Source of the DNA: Hermatobates lingyangjiaoensis | Lineage: Eukaryota; Arthropoda; Insecta; Hemiptera; Hermatobatidae | Assembly: GCA_026182355.1 (NCBI GenBank) | Contig: JAPFBL010000167.1 | Coordinates: 1,212,407 to 1,276,406 of the forward strand | Reading direction: 5' to 3' | Length of the DNA: 64,000 nucleotides | Shown here: positions 1-10,382 of the stretch, one piece after another | How the letters are laid out: each line of letters begins with the position of its first letter | Numbering within the stretch: the stretch's first letter is position 1 | Translations under genes and position numbers: made by a program | The notes under the pieces: generated by a model | Told to the model about the DNA's origin: nothing | The model's database searches: none | Seen by the model: the letters and a program-made list of their open reading frames with translations, nothing else

Positions 1-251
1 GTATCTACTAAATAGTAGTTTTATTTTGTTTGTATTTTTCACAGACTCGTAAATAAGAATAATCACACTGAATTTTAACGAAGGAAATGAGTAAAAACAG
101 TGTTTGTATTAAATAAATTTTCTTGGCTATTTAAGAAATGAATTAATTTAATCAATTAGACTGCCATATGCGACTAGTTACACAGTTCTGGGTATAGTCC
201 TTATAGTCCTTAACAAAAAAAAAAAAAAGTAACAACAATCGAATTTATATA

Positions 252-1063
252 TATATAAAATGAATGTGTGTCTATCTATCTGTACTCGATAGATTCAAAA
301 ACCATACATCCAATCGCCGTGAAAATTTAGGAAATTATTAGGTATATCCCCGGGAAGGTTTAAGTAATTTTTTTTAAAATCAGAGTTGTGGTTCTGGTGC
401 TACCGAACGAATATCCCCAAAATATCATAATAGATAAGGTTCGCTGTGTAACCTGTTTGTTTATATTTTGACTTTAAAATGGTTATGGCGGCCGCAGGAA
501 GGTTATTCTTTATGAATAATCAACTTGTAATATTTCCACATGCTTTGTTCAATTGGAAACAACCAGGCACCAGAAATTTTATTATTATTTTCAGATTCAT
601 ATTAAAAACAATTATTGTAATTTTATGTGGGTTTCTTATTAACTTAAACAAAGCTTTAGTTATTAGCAATAGTTTACCATTAACTTTTCTTATCTAATTG
701 GTTTAACCTGCTTTAGGCATTAAAGAAATTTATGCGTTAAATAATAATATTGATATAGTTTCTCGACCACTGATATTTCAAATTCACATAAGGGGTTATT
801 GAGGATTTTGGTCATAAAACATACAACTCCTGATCATCAGCCGACGTTATTGTTTTTTAGCCTTGAAAATGCCAAACAACTTTTGGCGAAACGTCGGCTG
901 ATGATCAGGAGTTGTATGTTTTATGACCAAAATCCTCAATAACCCCTTATGTGAATTTTAAATAATAACTTATTAACTTTAAGTATGCTTGATAGTATTT
1001 GAACCATAATTCAAATCTTTTGGCTAAAGTATTGTTAAAGTTTAATGGAATTTAAGTTTGGCT
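252..1063. mobile_element. Insertion present only in copy 1 of the duplication
   Basis: These bases interrupt sequence that is continuous in the paralogous copy near 2470. The left part begins with a TCTATCTATC tract and a GC-richer stretch; the right part holds the foldback at 779-956. I see no transposase or RT. The family is unknown, and it may be two nested insertions. Confidence 0.55.
779..956. repeat. Foldback (inverted repeat) with hammerhead-like core
   Basis: Arms of about 70-78 bp (779-856 and 889-956) are near-perfect reverse complements, for example AAGGGGTTATTGAGGATTTT and its complement. The centre and right arm contain TTGAAAA, T, a GCCAAA/TTTGGC stem, then GAA ACGT C: a degenerate form of the ribozyme-like motif found across this window. 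Confidence 0.75.
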
Positions 1064-1917
1064 ATAATATGAAAATAGGAAGAAATGTCTTAAAGAATGA
1101 AAAAAAAAACACAATAGACCACCACCATCTTATGCTATTGAAACTTTACTTTTCCCTATAAGAAAGTGAAGGTTAGAGATAGTCTGTCAGACTGTTGTTG
1201 TCTATAGAGTGGATCTCATCAACATCAATCTATAATCTGAATATGTGTGACTCTATCAAGGCTATATAGATTTAGTTTAGATTGTTTAACTTGCAGTTGT
1301 TATATTTTATTCTTCAATATAGGAACTTGAATTTTAAATTCTCTTAACATTAGGAAGGTCTCTTTTTACTTACTGCTAGAATACCCTATTCGAGGGTAGT
1401 AAAGACGTTCAGTTCACCAACCAGATATGACTATTTAAAAGAACATCTTATATAAACAACCTTTTCTGTTCGTTAATGAAAATAATAACGCTATGTGAAC
1501 ATCGGTTTGCAAGTTTCTCACTCAGAGGTATTTGAGAAATCATTGATGATTAACAGTATAAGGTTAATTGTAAAGAACAAGACGTCTTATATTGTACTAC
1601 TTTACAAGAAAGAAGATAGTACAAAAAGACTAGAAAAAAATTATGCAAGAATAACCAAATAATCGTTTAATACTCATCGTAAGGAATAGAGCTAAAATTT
1701 TCATTCATTACTAGTGAATGAACGAATTAATATAATTAACTCGATTATCGCCAAACTAGTATCAGCACTATTTCAAATCAACTATCTTCATTTTTCGGAA
1801 AATTTTCCTTGTGAGGTTTCATATAAATAATTTAGACAAATTAATGCATATATAAAAAAAAGTGTTACATATTTATGTAATGGGGGTTTGCAATTTTGTA
1901 AATATTGGGTTCGGTTA

Positions 1918-2042
1918 AGGTTAGGTTACAGTGGTAGTCCCACGAAAGAACACACATAGGCAGATTCCACACTATGAACATTCTACTTTGGAAGTCCTAA
2001 ATTTTTCCTAACTGAAGTGTATTTAGATCTTTAACGAGTTTT
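1918..2042 (-). repeat. SINE tail fragment
   Basis: The reverse complement has the tail landmarks of the tRNA-derived SINE seen complete at 33848: a cacttgagttaggcaaaa-like block, AGGACTCCCAA-like sequence, and TGTGTGTTCTTTCGTGGGAC before AACCTAACC. The tRNA-like head is missing. Confidence 0.7.
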
Positions 2043-2301
2043 ATTTTATTTAATTTTTATAAAGCATTTTCTTCGCGGCAACCTACAAGTAGTGACCGAT
2101 ATCCGCTCTGAAACCACTTTTCTTAGATAGAAAAAGTTAGTCAACTATTTTAATGATGAAATTTCAAAATGAATCCTAAATGATACAATGTTTGCTCATT
2201 AAAGAGAAAAGTTATGTTCTTTACTGGTGATATTGACTGACAAAATTTCCTCTAGTAAATGCAAATATTTTATTTTTCTCCCATCTGAATCTCTAGTTGA
2301 C

Positions 2302-4080
2302 AATATGAGTAAAAAAAAGTGTTTTTATTAAATAAAATGGATTTTCTTGGCTATTTGCGAGAAGTGATTTAATTTAATCAATTAGACTGTCATATGTGGC
2401 TAGTTATACAGTTTTGGGTTATAGTCCTTAACATAAAGAAAAATGAGTTTAACAAAATCTAATTCATTTATATTATATGAAAATAGGAAGAAATGTTTTA
2501 ACGAATAAAAAAAAAACTAGATCACCACCATCTTATGCTATTGAAAATTAAATTTCCTTATAAGAAAGTGAAGATTAGAGATAGTCTGCCATACTATTGT
2601 TGTTGTCTGTTGTTTGTATCTATTGAGTGGTTCACATCAACATGAATGTATAATCTGAATACAGTGGTACCTTGGTTCTCGAACGTAATCCGTTTCGAAA
2701 CCAGGTTCGAAAACCGATTCGTTCTAATTCCGAATCAATTTTATCGATAAGATATATTGTTTTTCCTTTAAATCCTTTTTCACAGCTGGGGTAAACACCT
2801 CATGTATTCACTCAGTAAAAAATTCTCTAATTAACCATGCTTGTCCATTCGATCTCCTTATAACTGGCAACACTACTCTTGATAACACTCTTTACCTTGA
2901 AAGCACTTGGATTTTCAGAGTGGGAGATAAGAAGAAGTTTAATTTTCAAATCCCCATTTGCGTTTCAAATTCTGAATATTGTTTAAATTCCGACGCAAAT
3001 ATGCATCAAATGTTTGGTTCGAATTATAAATTGTACGATGTCTGAGATGTTCTAAATCCGAGGTTCTCCAGTATGTATGACTTTTTTTTTCTTTTTTTTT
3101 TTTATTTTGTATTTTATTCTAGCATGTTCCACTGTGTATTACATGCAATCGAAATCGTCTAAATATGTAAAAAAAAACGCAATACTCCTCTTTCATTAAA
3201 CTTACTATCCAAAAAATACGTTATTTTAACTTATTTTACATTCATTCATAATTCAACAATAATGAATGTATGACTCTATCAAGGCTATTTAGATTTAGTT
3301 TAGGTTGTTTCAACTTGCCCTTGTTAATTTTATTCTTCAATATAGGAACTTGAATTATGAATTCTCTTGACACTAAGAAGGTCTCTTTTTACCTACTGCT
3401 AGAATACCCTATTCTAGTGGGTTGTTCAACATACCAACCAGATATCACTATTTGAAGGAACATCTTATATAAACAACCTTTCCTGTTCGTTAATGAAAAT
3501 AATAACGCTATGTGAACATCGGTTTGCATGTTTCTCACTCAGAAGTGTTTGAGAATCAATGATGATTAACGGTGAACGGTTAAATGTAAAGAACAAGACG
3601 TCTCATATTGTACTGCTCGACAAAGAAAGAGGATGGTACAAAGAAGTAGAAAAAAATTAAGTACGAATAACCAAATAATCGTTTAACACTCATCATAAGA
3701 AATGGAGCTAAAAATTTCATTAATTAATAATGAATAAACGAATCAATATAATATTCTGTTATCGACAAACTCTAGTATCAGCACTCTATTTCAACTCAAC
3801 TATCTTCTTTTTTTTTTTTTTTTTTTGGAAAATATCCCTTGTGAAGTTTCATATAAATAACTAAGAAAAATTAATTTGTATATAAAAAAAGGGTTACATA
3901 TTTAAGTGATGGGGTTTGCCAATTTTTTAAATATTATTTAGTTTAAGGTTAGATTGCAGTGGCAGTCCCACGAAAGAACACACATAGATCGAACATTGGC
4001 CCTTTGTGATTTCACACAATGAAAAATCTACTTTGGAAGTCCTAAATTTTGCCTAATTGAAGTGTTTTTAGAGTAGGGAT
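2302..4080. repeat. Segmental duplication, copy 2
   Basis: Second copy of the 84-2045 segment. It lacks copy 1's 810-bp insertion but has about 600 bases of its own (2660 to about 3265), including a Tigger-like MITE. The duplicated unit ends inside a minus-strand SINE, which is longer here than in copy 1. Confidence 0.8.
2662..3071. mobile_element. Tigger/pogo-like MITE in copy 2
   Basis: The left end is TA followed by CAGTGGTACCTTGGTTCTCG. The right end, read on the minus strand, is CTGGAGAACCTCGG flanked by TA. Copy 1 reads CTGAATATGTGTGACTC without the element, so it inserted after the duplication. The true right boundary may lie further right, by 3265. No transposase is visible. Confidence 0.65.
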
Positions 4081-4165
4081 CTTTAACGAGTACCTAACAT
4101 CGTACAGGCTCGGGACGAACGCTTTAACGTCCTCTCCGAGAGACATTTCAACTGGCCTTAACTCT
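3944..4165 (-). repeat. SINE, minus strand
   Basis: On the minus strand this carries the SINE body: CTCTCGGAGAGGACGTTAAAG-like block, GAGCCTGTACGATGTTAGGT, the cacttgag/ggcaaaattta block and a TGTGTGTTCTTTCGTGGGAC tail. The tRNA head is degenerate or absent. Confidence 0.75.
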
Positions 4166-4398
4166 CTGTGAAAACACTACTCTGGAACCAAATCAGTATT
4201 GTAAATAACGTCTTGAAGTACTCCATATTGATTTTCTAAGAGCAATAAATTTTGATAAAATATTCAGATTATTTTTGTTAAAAACTAATTGGCTAAAAAG
4301 TAAGTTACGTTACAGAAAATGTGATAACGCCTAATGAATTACAACGAAACATTTTTCTCTTGACGTTATCTACATCCTCCAATTATGAAACAATAGTG

Positions 4399-4637
4399 AT
4401 GAATAACATGATAAATCTGATGATGGTGAATGTGGACATCTTTACAAAATGATTGAGTAGGCTAGTTTTTTCAGCGTTGTCTGACATTTATACTGTAATC
4501 AAATATCTATTTTATGTTATTCATATGATGAATAACGTGATGAATCTGATGATGGTGAATGTGGACGCTTTACAAAATGATTGAGTAAGCTAGTTTTTTC
4601 AGCGTTGTCTGACATTTGTATTGTAATCAAAAATCTA
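4399..4637. repeat. Two-copy tandem repeat, ~125 bp unit
   Basis: Blocks starting GATGAATAACATGAT and GATGAATAACGTGAT are about 95% alike through TTTTTTCAGCGTTGTCTGAC and the following ATTGTAATCAAA. No coding or regulatory meaning is evident. Confidence 0.85.
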
Positions 4638-5049
4638 AGAATAATTATGTATTACAAAAAATTAATTATTTTTTTCTTAATTTATTAAAGTTCATGATCT
4701 AATATGAAAACTACAGAGAAACAAAAAAATGGAAACATATAACACTTCGGTGTCTGAGGAAAACAGAAAAAAATATTGGTGGAATGTTCCTCCTCTTTCT
4801 TGAGATGTTTGTTTTTTTTTTTAACTCATATTGATGCACCATATTCATGCTAATAATTAATTAATTGTAAATCAAATGCCATTCCAAATATAGTACGATT
4901 TTGAATTTATTTTTCTTATTTAAAATGCTTACGACATTTAAATTTCATTATTGATTTAGCAATTATTTATTTCAAATAATATCAGAAACTATATTTTATT
5001 GCTAAAATTAAATTTGTTGAATTTTATATTTTTTTGTATATTTAGCCTA

Positions 5050-5382
5050 AATTTTTGGGGGCCAGTTTAACGTAGTTGCAACGTACTCACCTCTAGACTG
5101 GTAGATCCACTATTGAATAACCACTCTAGTGGTCAATACATTCGTGCGGAAGTTGAAAAAATAAACTGAGCACGTTGTCTCTCGGAGAGGACTTTAATCT
5201 GTTGGATCCGAGCCTGTATAATTTCAGTTATTCGCTAATGATCCCTACTCAAAATATACTTGGGTTAGGCAAAATTGAGGAGTCCCAAAGTAGAATATTC
5301 ATTGTGTTGTATCACAAAGGATTAATGTTCGGCTTATGTGTGTTCTCTTGTGAGGCTCCCACAGTAACCTAACCTAACCCAG
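5050..5382 (+). repeat. tRNA-derived SINE, near full length
   Basis: It starts with a decayed tRNA-like head (CAACGTACTCACCTCTAGACTGGTAGATCC). The body has CTCTCGGAGAGGAC, GAGCCTGTATAATTT and ATACTTGGGTTAGGCAAAA, and it ends with TGTGTGTTCTCTTGTGAGGC and CCTAACCTAACCC. The open frame inside (5175-5372) is incidental. Confidence 0.75.
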
Positions 5383-6780
5383 TGCAAATATATAAATTTA
5401 CCTTTAAATAAATAACAAATATCTGTCAAAGGAATTCAGTGCAGCAGGTCGCATTATCTTCCCTCTAACCTCCTTTAGGATAATAATTAAAAATTTAATT
5501 ATTTTTTCTAATTCAGAACTTATTTCACAGCGAAGAAAAGAGAAAATAACATTAAAAAAATATATATGAACTTTCAATAAAAACTTTGTTGTTTTTTTTT
5601 TAATCTTTGATGATAAAATTTAGCTAGAGGAAGCTGTCAGTTGATAGAACTGTTTTCAAATATTCTGTGGTACAAGCATGGTGGAAACCTCTCTTCAGAT
5701 ATTCCCTTTGGCCCATTGATAATAAGTCAACCTTCTTCCAAGCTAATGAACAATTCTTACAAAGTGTTGGTCAACTTGTTAAACGGGGAAGTATAAATGC
5801 AAATGATTCTAAAAACAATTATATTTTAGATTAAATATTATAAAAAAAATAGGTACATCATATATACATTCACATAGCGTAAACTTTATAGAATTAATTT
5901 ATAACAAAACAATTATTAAAAGAATATTAAAAGAGGGAGACAAAAAGTATTTAAAAATCTGTAGTGAGAAAACTATTTATTGTACATTGGTTTTTGATTG
6001 TTATACATATTATATTTTTCACATTATTTTTCGTAAATTTTCTTCTCTCAACTTTTCGGAACATATCCATTATCAGGAGCTGATTGTTTTTAGATATTTA
6101 ATCCATCATTTCATCAGCCAGTGATACCAATTAGTATTTTCATAGTAATTTTTGTTAGCAATTTATATCAAGTTCTTCTGTTTGTCCTTTTTTTTTAAAT
6201 ATTTTTAATTTTTAGGAGGCTTTTTTATCTGTTTAGTTGATCTTATCATTAAACAAATTGAAAACAAAATAAACTCTGTAAACATGTAGAAAATGACTAA
6301 TATTTTAAAAACTGACTAAAAAAAAGTAGCTGGTGAAAAGTGTATGTTCTTAATGGAGGACGCGTTACGAAACGTGTGATGAATGGTGATAATGTATTAT
6401 AATTAATATTTTGATTAAAAGATTTGCTGTCTATACATGTAAGTATATGCAGTCTTTCAAAACATTAGTTATTTTCGAAAAACTAAAAAAAAAATACAAT
6501 AAACAATCGAAAATCAAGTTTGATTTAAAAACATCAGTTTGATATTGTCTATTTAAATTATTATTTGAAAATATGTATTTTCTCACTGTCTCCCGTAATG
6601 GTTTCCCTTTTTTTCCTTAATTTTAAATTCATTAGGAAAAGATATTCTTCTTCAAAAGTTCATTTTGTTGTCTGGTTAAAGATGTTTTTTTAGGTTTAAA
6701 ATGCCTTTTCTTGTATTCATATTGGTTTTAGTCATTTCTAAATATCGAGTTGCTTTGTGTTTTCCAAGACATGAAACTCA
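5383..6780. other. AT-rich non-coding stretch
   Basis: I see no gene, recognised repeat or RNA here. It has short A and T runs and scattered stops in all frames. Confidence 0.6.
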
Positions 6781-6814
6781 TGACTGTGATGATGCGGAGG
6801 GGTTGAAGGGACAC

Positions 6815-7270
6815 TTAGATTAAGACAGGTGCTAGGTAAGGGTACGGGATGACGGGTACGGCAGGCTTAGTCACCACCTGGATAGCAACTGGTGGCTTAG
6901 GCAACAAAGGTTTAATCAGTACTGGTTTTTTAAAGAGAAGGTGAAGCAATGGTTTTAAAATTAACTTTTTCTTCTTATGAAAGGGTTTTTTTAAGATAGG
7001 CTTAATCAAAGGAAGTTTGTGTTTGATGATGTCGAGTTTGTCCCAGAAAGGTTTGATTGATTCCATGGCATAATTAACGCCCATAAGGTAGCCTTGTTGC
7101 ATCACTGAAAACAGATTTCTTTGAGGTTCTATCAGTTGTCCAAACAGAGTGTTGGACTCACTTGAGGCACTGGTGCTGGCACTGGCACTGGCACTGCTCA
7201 AACCTTCGAGCTGAGCTCTTCCAATCAGGAACTGCGTTGATAGACTGCACACTACGATCAACACCTGCAA
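6815..7270 (-). CDS. Putative small secreted, low-complexity protein (main exon)
   Basis: This 151-codon frame stands out from its AT-rich surroundings by higher GC and clear codon structure. It opens with a hydrophobic signal-peptide-like stretch (QVLIVVCSLSTQFLIG, then RAQ, a plausible signal-peptidase site). Next comes an Ala/Ser run (about residues 25-40), and then a Lys/Pro/Leu-rich C-terminal half ending VPVIPYPYLAPVLI. The frame begins with TTG, not ATG. Directly upstream on the minus strand is TGCACTAACCAATTAACTTC followed by AG: a branchpoint-like CTAAC and an acceptor at 7271-7272. The initiator is therefore probably on an upstream exon. One candidate is ATG at 7430 with donor at 7409 (seven codons, phase 0), but its donor GTATTG is weak. 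Composition recalls arthropod cuticle or secreted proteins; I recognise no named family. It lies inside, and antisense to, the long TRIP12 intron. Confidence 0.5.
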   Translation of the reverse strand: MQVLIVVCSLSTQFLIGRAQLEGLSSASASASTSASSESNTLFGQLIEPQRNLFSVMQQGYLMGVNYAMESIKPFWDKLDIIKHKLPLIKPILKKPFHKKKKLILKPLLHLLFKKPVLIKPLLPKPPVAIQVVTKPAVPVIPYPYLAPVLI

Positions 7271-7514
7271 CTGAAGTTAATTGGTTAGTGCAGCATGAGC
7301 TCTCCAGGCTACAGTCTGTGTTCATATGTACGAGTATTCAACGTTGTAAGTAGGAAATGCCTGATGGAAACGTATATAAACAAAATCCGGTCAACTCGTA
7401 GAGCAATACTGTCAGTCTTGTATTAAGCATATTCTTGATATATCGTTAAACCATAGTAAGAAATTCAGAAATGAGACCAAAATTTATTCAAGTATTCTCT
7501 ATTAATAGAATTAA

Positions 7515-7775
7515 TAATAATATTTTCCGTCATACCTCGTATAACGTCTGGATAGCTTGACCGGTTTCGGGTCCTGGTTTCCACATTGAAGAGCTGCTGT
7601 TTGTAGAGTTAAGTATACAGACACCATAGGTTAATGAATTAGATAGCATGTGTTCGTTATCAGAAACATGAAATCCACAATCAGTTGCTCTTGAAGATGG
7701 GAACCAGAAGGACCGGAAACCGGTCGAGCTCTCCAGATGTTGTACGAGAGATGATGGATAATATTACTATTAATT
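7515..7775. repeat. Foldback element of the ACCGGT family
   Basis: Left arm (CGTCATACCTCGTATAACGT ... GACCGGTTTCGGGTCC) and right arm (GGACCGGAAACCGGTCGAG ... TACGAGAGATGATGG) are inverted relatives. The right arm has TTGAAGA (7691-7697), T, a spacer, GAA, palindrome ACCGGT, then C at 7725. Relatives lie at 47830-48130 and 55310-55520. Confidence 0.65.
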
Positions 7776-8430
7776 CTGATATTGCTAACCTCAGTGAAAA
7801 TATTATAACATCTATAACGGAGTTCAGTTCGAGTGTGATTGAGGAGGACCAGTTATTTTTGTGGAAGATCTGAGTCCCATTTCTGTATTTCTTACTGTGA
7901 TTTAGACGTTGATTTTTGTTTCACATGTTTAAGTCTTGTTTCAACACCCTTCGGTATGTTTATTTTATCGGAAGACGGCGCATAGTGGAATTTTTTGCGA
8001 CTATGAGCATTTGTCTCCTTTATGTTTTCCTGACTTTCTATATTTCTGTTATATATATATATATATAACCGTCTCTGAACCAGTGCACTTGGTTTCCCTC
8101 TCTTATCTCTCCTGAAGACTGTTCAAACCGAAAATTAGAGACTGTAAGTGTGTTCTTTTGATTTCTCTATGTTTCTTTGTCTATATTGAACTATATTTGT
8201 CCGTTTTGGATCATATTTCCAACGAAAAAGTGTATATATATATATATATATATAAATTAAATACTAAATCCTGTGAAAAAGGTTTTAACGAAAGTTGAAA
8301 CATTGTCACTAATTCTTCATTTGAAGCTAATAACCGACCGATTTCTGATGAATATTTTTACTTTATTCTACATTCCACGGTTGATAACCTGCAGTGACAC
8401 ACGGATGATGGAAGATACGTACTGGTATAT
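7776..8430. other. Repeat-derived sequence with two (TA)n tracts
   Basis: (TA)n tracts lie near 8050-8067 and 8232-8253. Between them, CTCCTGAAGACTGTTCAAAC then CGAAAATTAGAGACT (8109-8140) resembles 18480-18515 and may be a decayed ribozyme-like motif. TTTCTTACTGTGATTTAGAC near 7895 recurs near 7455 (inverted), 26870 and 36230. No gene was seen. Confidence 0.45.
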
Positions 8431-8525
8431 TAATGATCAAACCACAATAAGAAAATGGGAAAGCAAGACTAAGATCTTTCAACCGTAGCAAGCGGTCTTC
8501 GTCAGAGTCAAAAACCCAACTCTGT
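8430..8525 (-). repeat. Dispersed repeat F1 (AGATCT family)
   Basis: On the minus strand it reads CTCTGACGAAGACCGCTTGC, then TACGGTTGAAAGATCTTAGT, then TTGCTTTCCCATTTTCTTATTG. The CTGACGA ... GAA AGATCT T arrangement fits the hammerhead-like layout, with an ACCG/CGGT stem. Other copies are at 11924-12090, 14080-14362, 44492-44580 and 49575-49672. Confidence 0.8.
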
Positions 8526-8820
8526 ATCTTTTACTAGTAATTACCCAACTAGTAATATCTTTTACTATATATTAATAAACAGACAGCAGAATCTAATAAA
8601 CTGAAAATTATATAAAAAAAAAAAGAAAAAAAAAGGCACCTCCTAGAATCAATATTTCGAATATTTTGTCATTTGAGATAAGAAAAGAAGATGAGGTGAG
8701 AATGATCTCACAGATTTTCAAATACGAGTATATACAATTTTGTGTTTATAAGTAATTCCAGTTAATTACGATCACTATCTAAATAAGTTCTGTATTTTAT
8801 TAAAAATGATGTCTTGGATA
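8526..8820. other. AT-rich spacer
   Basis: This holds A-rich tracts (near 8615-8635) and no recognisable gene or repeat. Confidence 0.5.
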
Positions 8821-9083
8821 TATGAGCCGCTTATTTTGAAAGTGGCCTAATTCCATTTATGTTAAAATCGAGATATTTAAGGGTTTGCGTTTTACAAAAT
8901 TTAAAAATATTGTCATTTTATTTATCAACTAATTTTTGTTATAAAAATTCTTAGTAATTTTAAATAAATTTTGTACAATTTGCTGCAAAAGGTAAAGATG
9001 ACGTAAAAATGTAATTATTTAAATAGCTAGCTAAATTTTTTTGGAAAATGGATTTAGGCCACTTTCAAAATAAACGGCTCATA
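8821..9083. mobile_element. Palindromic MITE, TGAGCCG family, copy 1
   Basis: Terminal inverted repeats of about 35 bp begin ATGAGCCGCTTATTTTGAAA and GTGGCCTAATTCCATTT; the right end mirrors them. Length is about 263 bp and there is no ORF. Copy 50731-50995 is nearly identical in opposite orientation, and 48717-48965 is a diverged relative. Confidence 0.85.
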
Positions 9084-9271
9084 TGGTCTTTCATCTGTAA
9101 TCTATTTATACTAAATAATATTAACTGTAATTGAAGTACATTTTAACATTAAAGATGATTGACATTTTCAAATATTGTTTGAATGTTATTTTAAAAATAT
9201 TTTGTATAAAAGTAATTATTTTTATAAATAAAAAGTTTTCTTATGTCGACGACATATACTCTACCTATTTT

Positions 9272-9500
9272 CCTTTATCGAGGTTTGGTCCAGCGTCAAA
9301 TACTTCTAAATAAAACACCTTTCAGTCAACGTTTCGTTTATATTTTTAGACATCTTCAGAGATACATCAGTTAATTAGTTATTGCAATTTATCCTGTATT
9401 GATGTAGTCTTGAAGATGTCTACAAATATAGGCGAAACGTTGGCTTAAAGGTGTTTTATTGAGAAATGTTTGACGCTAGACCTCTCGATAAAGAAAAATA
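9272..9500. repeat. Foldback element with hammerhead-like cores in both arms
   Basis: Left arm (TTTATCGAGGTTTGGTCCAG CGTCAAAT ... AAAACACCTTT) mirrors the right arm (AAAGGTGTTTTATT ... TTTGACGCTAGACCTCTCGATAAAG). Each arm ends inward with the motif: minus 9328-9359 (CTGAAGA, T, stem, GAA, ACGT, T) and plus 9410-9441 (TTGAAGA, T, stem, GAA, ACGT, T). A half copy is at 24345-24425. Confidence 0.8.
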
Positions 9501-9724
9501 GTGCTTTTATAAATATAAATATTTTCATTGAAAATAAAATATGATTTATTTTAATTATTTTGAAAATATTGTTTGGAGGTGAAAAAATGAATGTTTATGA
9601 TTAACCTATTAAATCTATTCAGGCAAAAACATGAGTTAAGATGAACTGAATAAGGGAATATTAAAATTTCTTCTATCACTTGTGGTCAGTTACTTGAATA
9701 TTTATGTCACGTATTATTGTGACA

Positions 9725-9761
<37 letters not shown>

Positions 9762-9911
9762 GTATTTTGGGAGCAGACCTTCAATCAAACATGTTTTATT
9801 AAAAATTATGCCAATTTTAACTTTTGTTCTTTTCCGAGTTAATTTTTTCAAGTTTTCTCACTATGGATTTCCACCTTTCTGGTAAAAAATAAAGTAATTC
9901 ACCAAAAGATT
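9501..9911. other. AT-rich spacer with (TA)n tract
   Basis: A pure (TA)n tract lies near 9729-9758. It is preceded by GAGTTACTTGAATATTTAT-like sequence and TCACGTATTATTGTGACAAG, which recurs at 15785-15830. The reading frame across it is not convincing as a gene. Confidence 0.55.
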
Positions 9912-9988
9912 TATTCTTGACTTCCATTTTATTAACTAACAAGTTTTAACTATAACAAACAAATTAACCTTACATACAAATTATATAC

Positions 9989-10018
9989 GACGTTTCGGTC
10001 AGCTCTGACCATCTTCAG
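9989..10018 (-). ncRNA. Hammerhead-like ribozyme motif, left PLE arm
   Basis: The minus strand reads CTGAAGA, T, stem GGTCA/TGACC, GAA, ACGT, C. ACGT would form a two-base stem III (or four pairs in a dimer), and GTC is a canonical hammerhead cleavage triplet. The flanking base pairs G-C, U-G and A-U would form a short stem I. One extra T before stem II departs from the consensus. Confidence 0.6.
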
Positions 10019-10382
10019 GCACTAATAACAATTCATAACAGAACTCAAATACAAAAATAAGAACTATCTAAATTATTAACACAATTATTAACATCCTAAC
10101 AGAATAAGAAATATTTACATGAATTGAGTGGGAGGTTATACAGGTTATAACGGTCCTCAGGGTTGCTATTAATTAAAAGTACTAACGAATTTGAAAATAA
10201 TCAGGGATTGAACTTAATATTATCCTACGTTCCTGCATGCAGTTTTAATATTCTTGAGAAGCTCGTGGTCTGGTTGTTCAGGTTCGGCTTCTTTTCTCTT
10301 ATGCACAGCGCTTCCAGAATGTGTAGCCTTCTCAGGTCATTTTCTTGATAAAGTAATGTGATATTTTTTTTTTTCACATAAT

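Larger units (their letters stand above)
84..2045. repeat. Segmental duplication, copy 1
   Basis: This segment is repeated at 2302-4080. Matching blocks are 84-252 with 2302-2470, 1064-1258 with 2473-2660, and about 1259-2045 with 3268-4080; each shows scattered substitutions and small indels. Shared landmarks include TTTTCTTGGCTATTT, GAAAATAGGAAGAAATG and the stretch around ACATCGGTTTGCA. Copy 1 carries about 810 extra bases (roughly 252-1063) that copy 2 lacks. No coding potential was seen. Confidence 0.8.

Noticed and set aside
479..697. 72-residue open frame near the left edge
   Set aside because: It lies in the insertion of duplication copy 1, is AT-rich and resembles no protein; chance ORF.
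5175..5372. 65-residue frame
   Set aside because: It is entirely SINE body and tail.
7162..7353. Plus-strand frame rich in His and Trp
   Set aside because: It is the antisense shadow of the Ala/Ser repeat in the minus-strand candidate gene.
10163..10348. Two identical 61-residue frames (10163-10348 plus and 11309-11494 minus)
   Set aside because: They are antisense to the PLE C-terminus in the two inverted arms, so identity reflects the inverted repeat and not a gene family.
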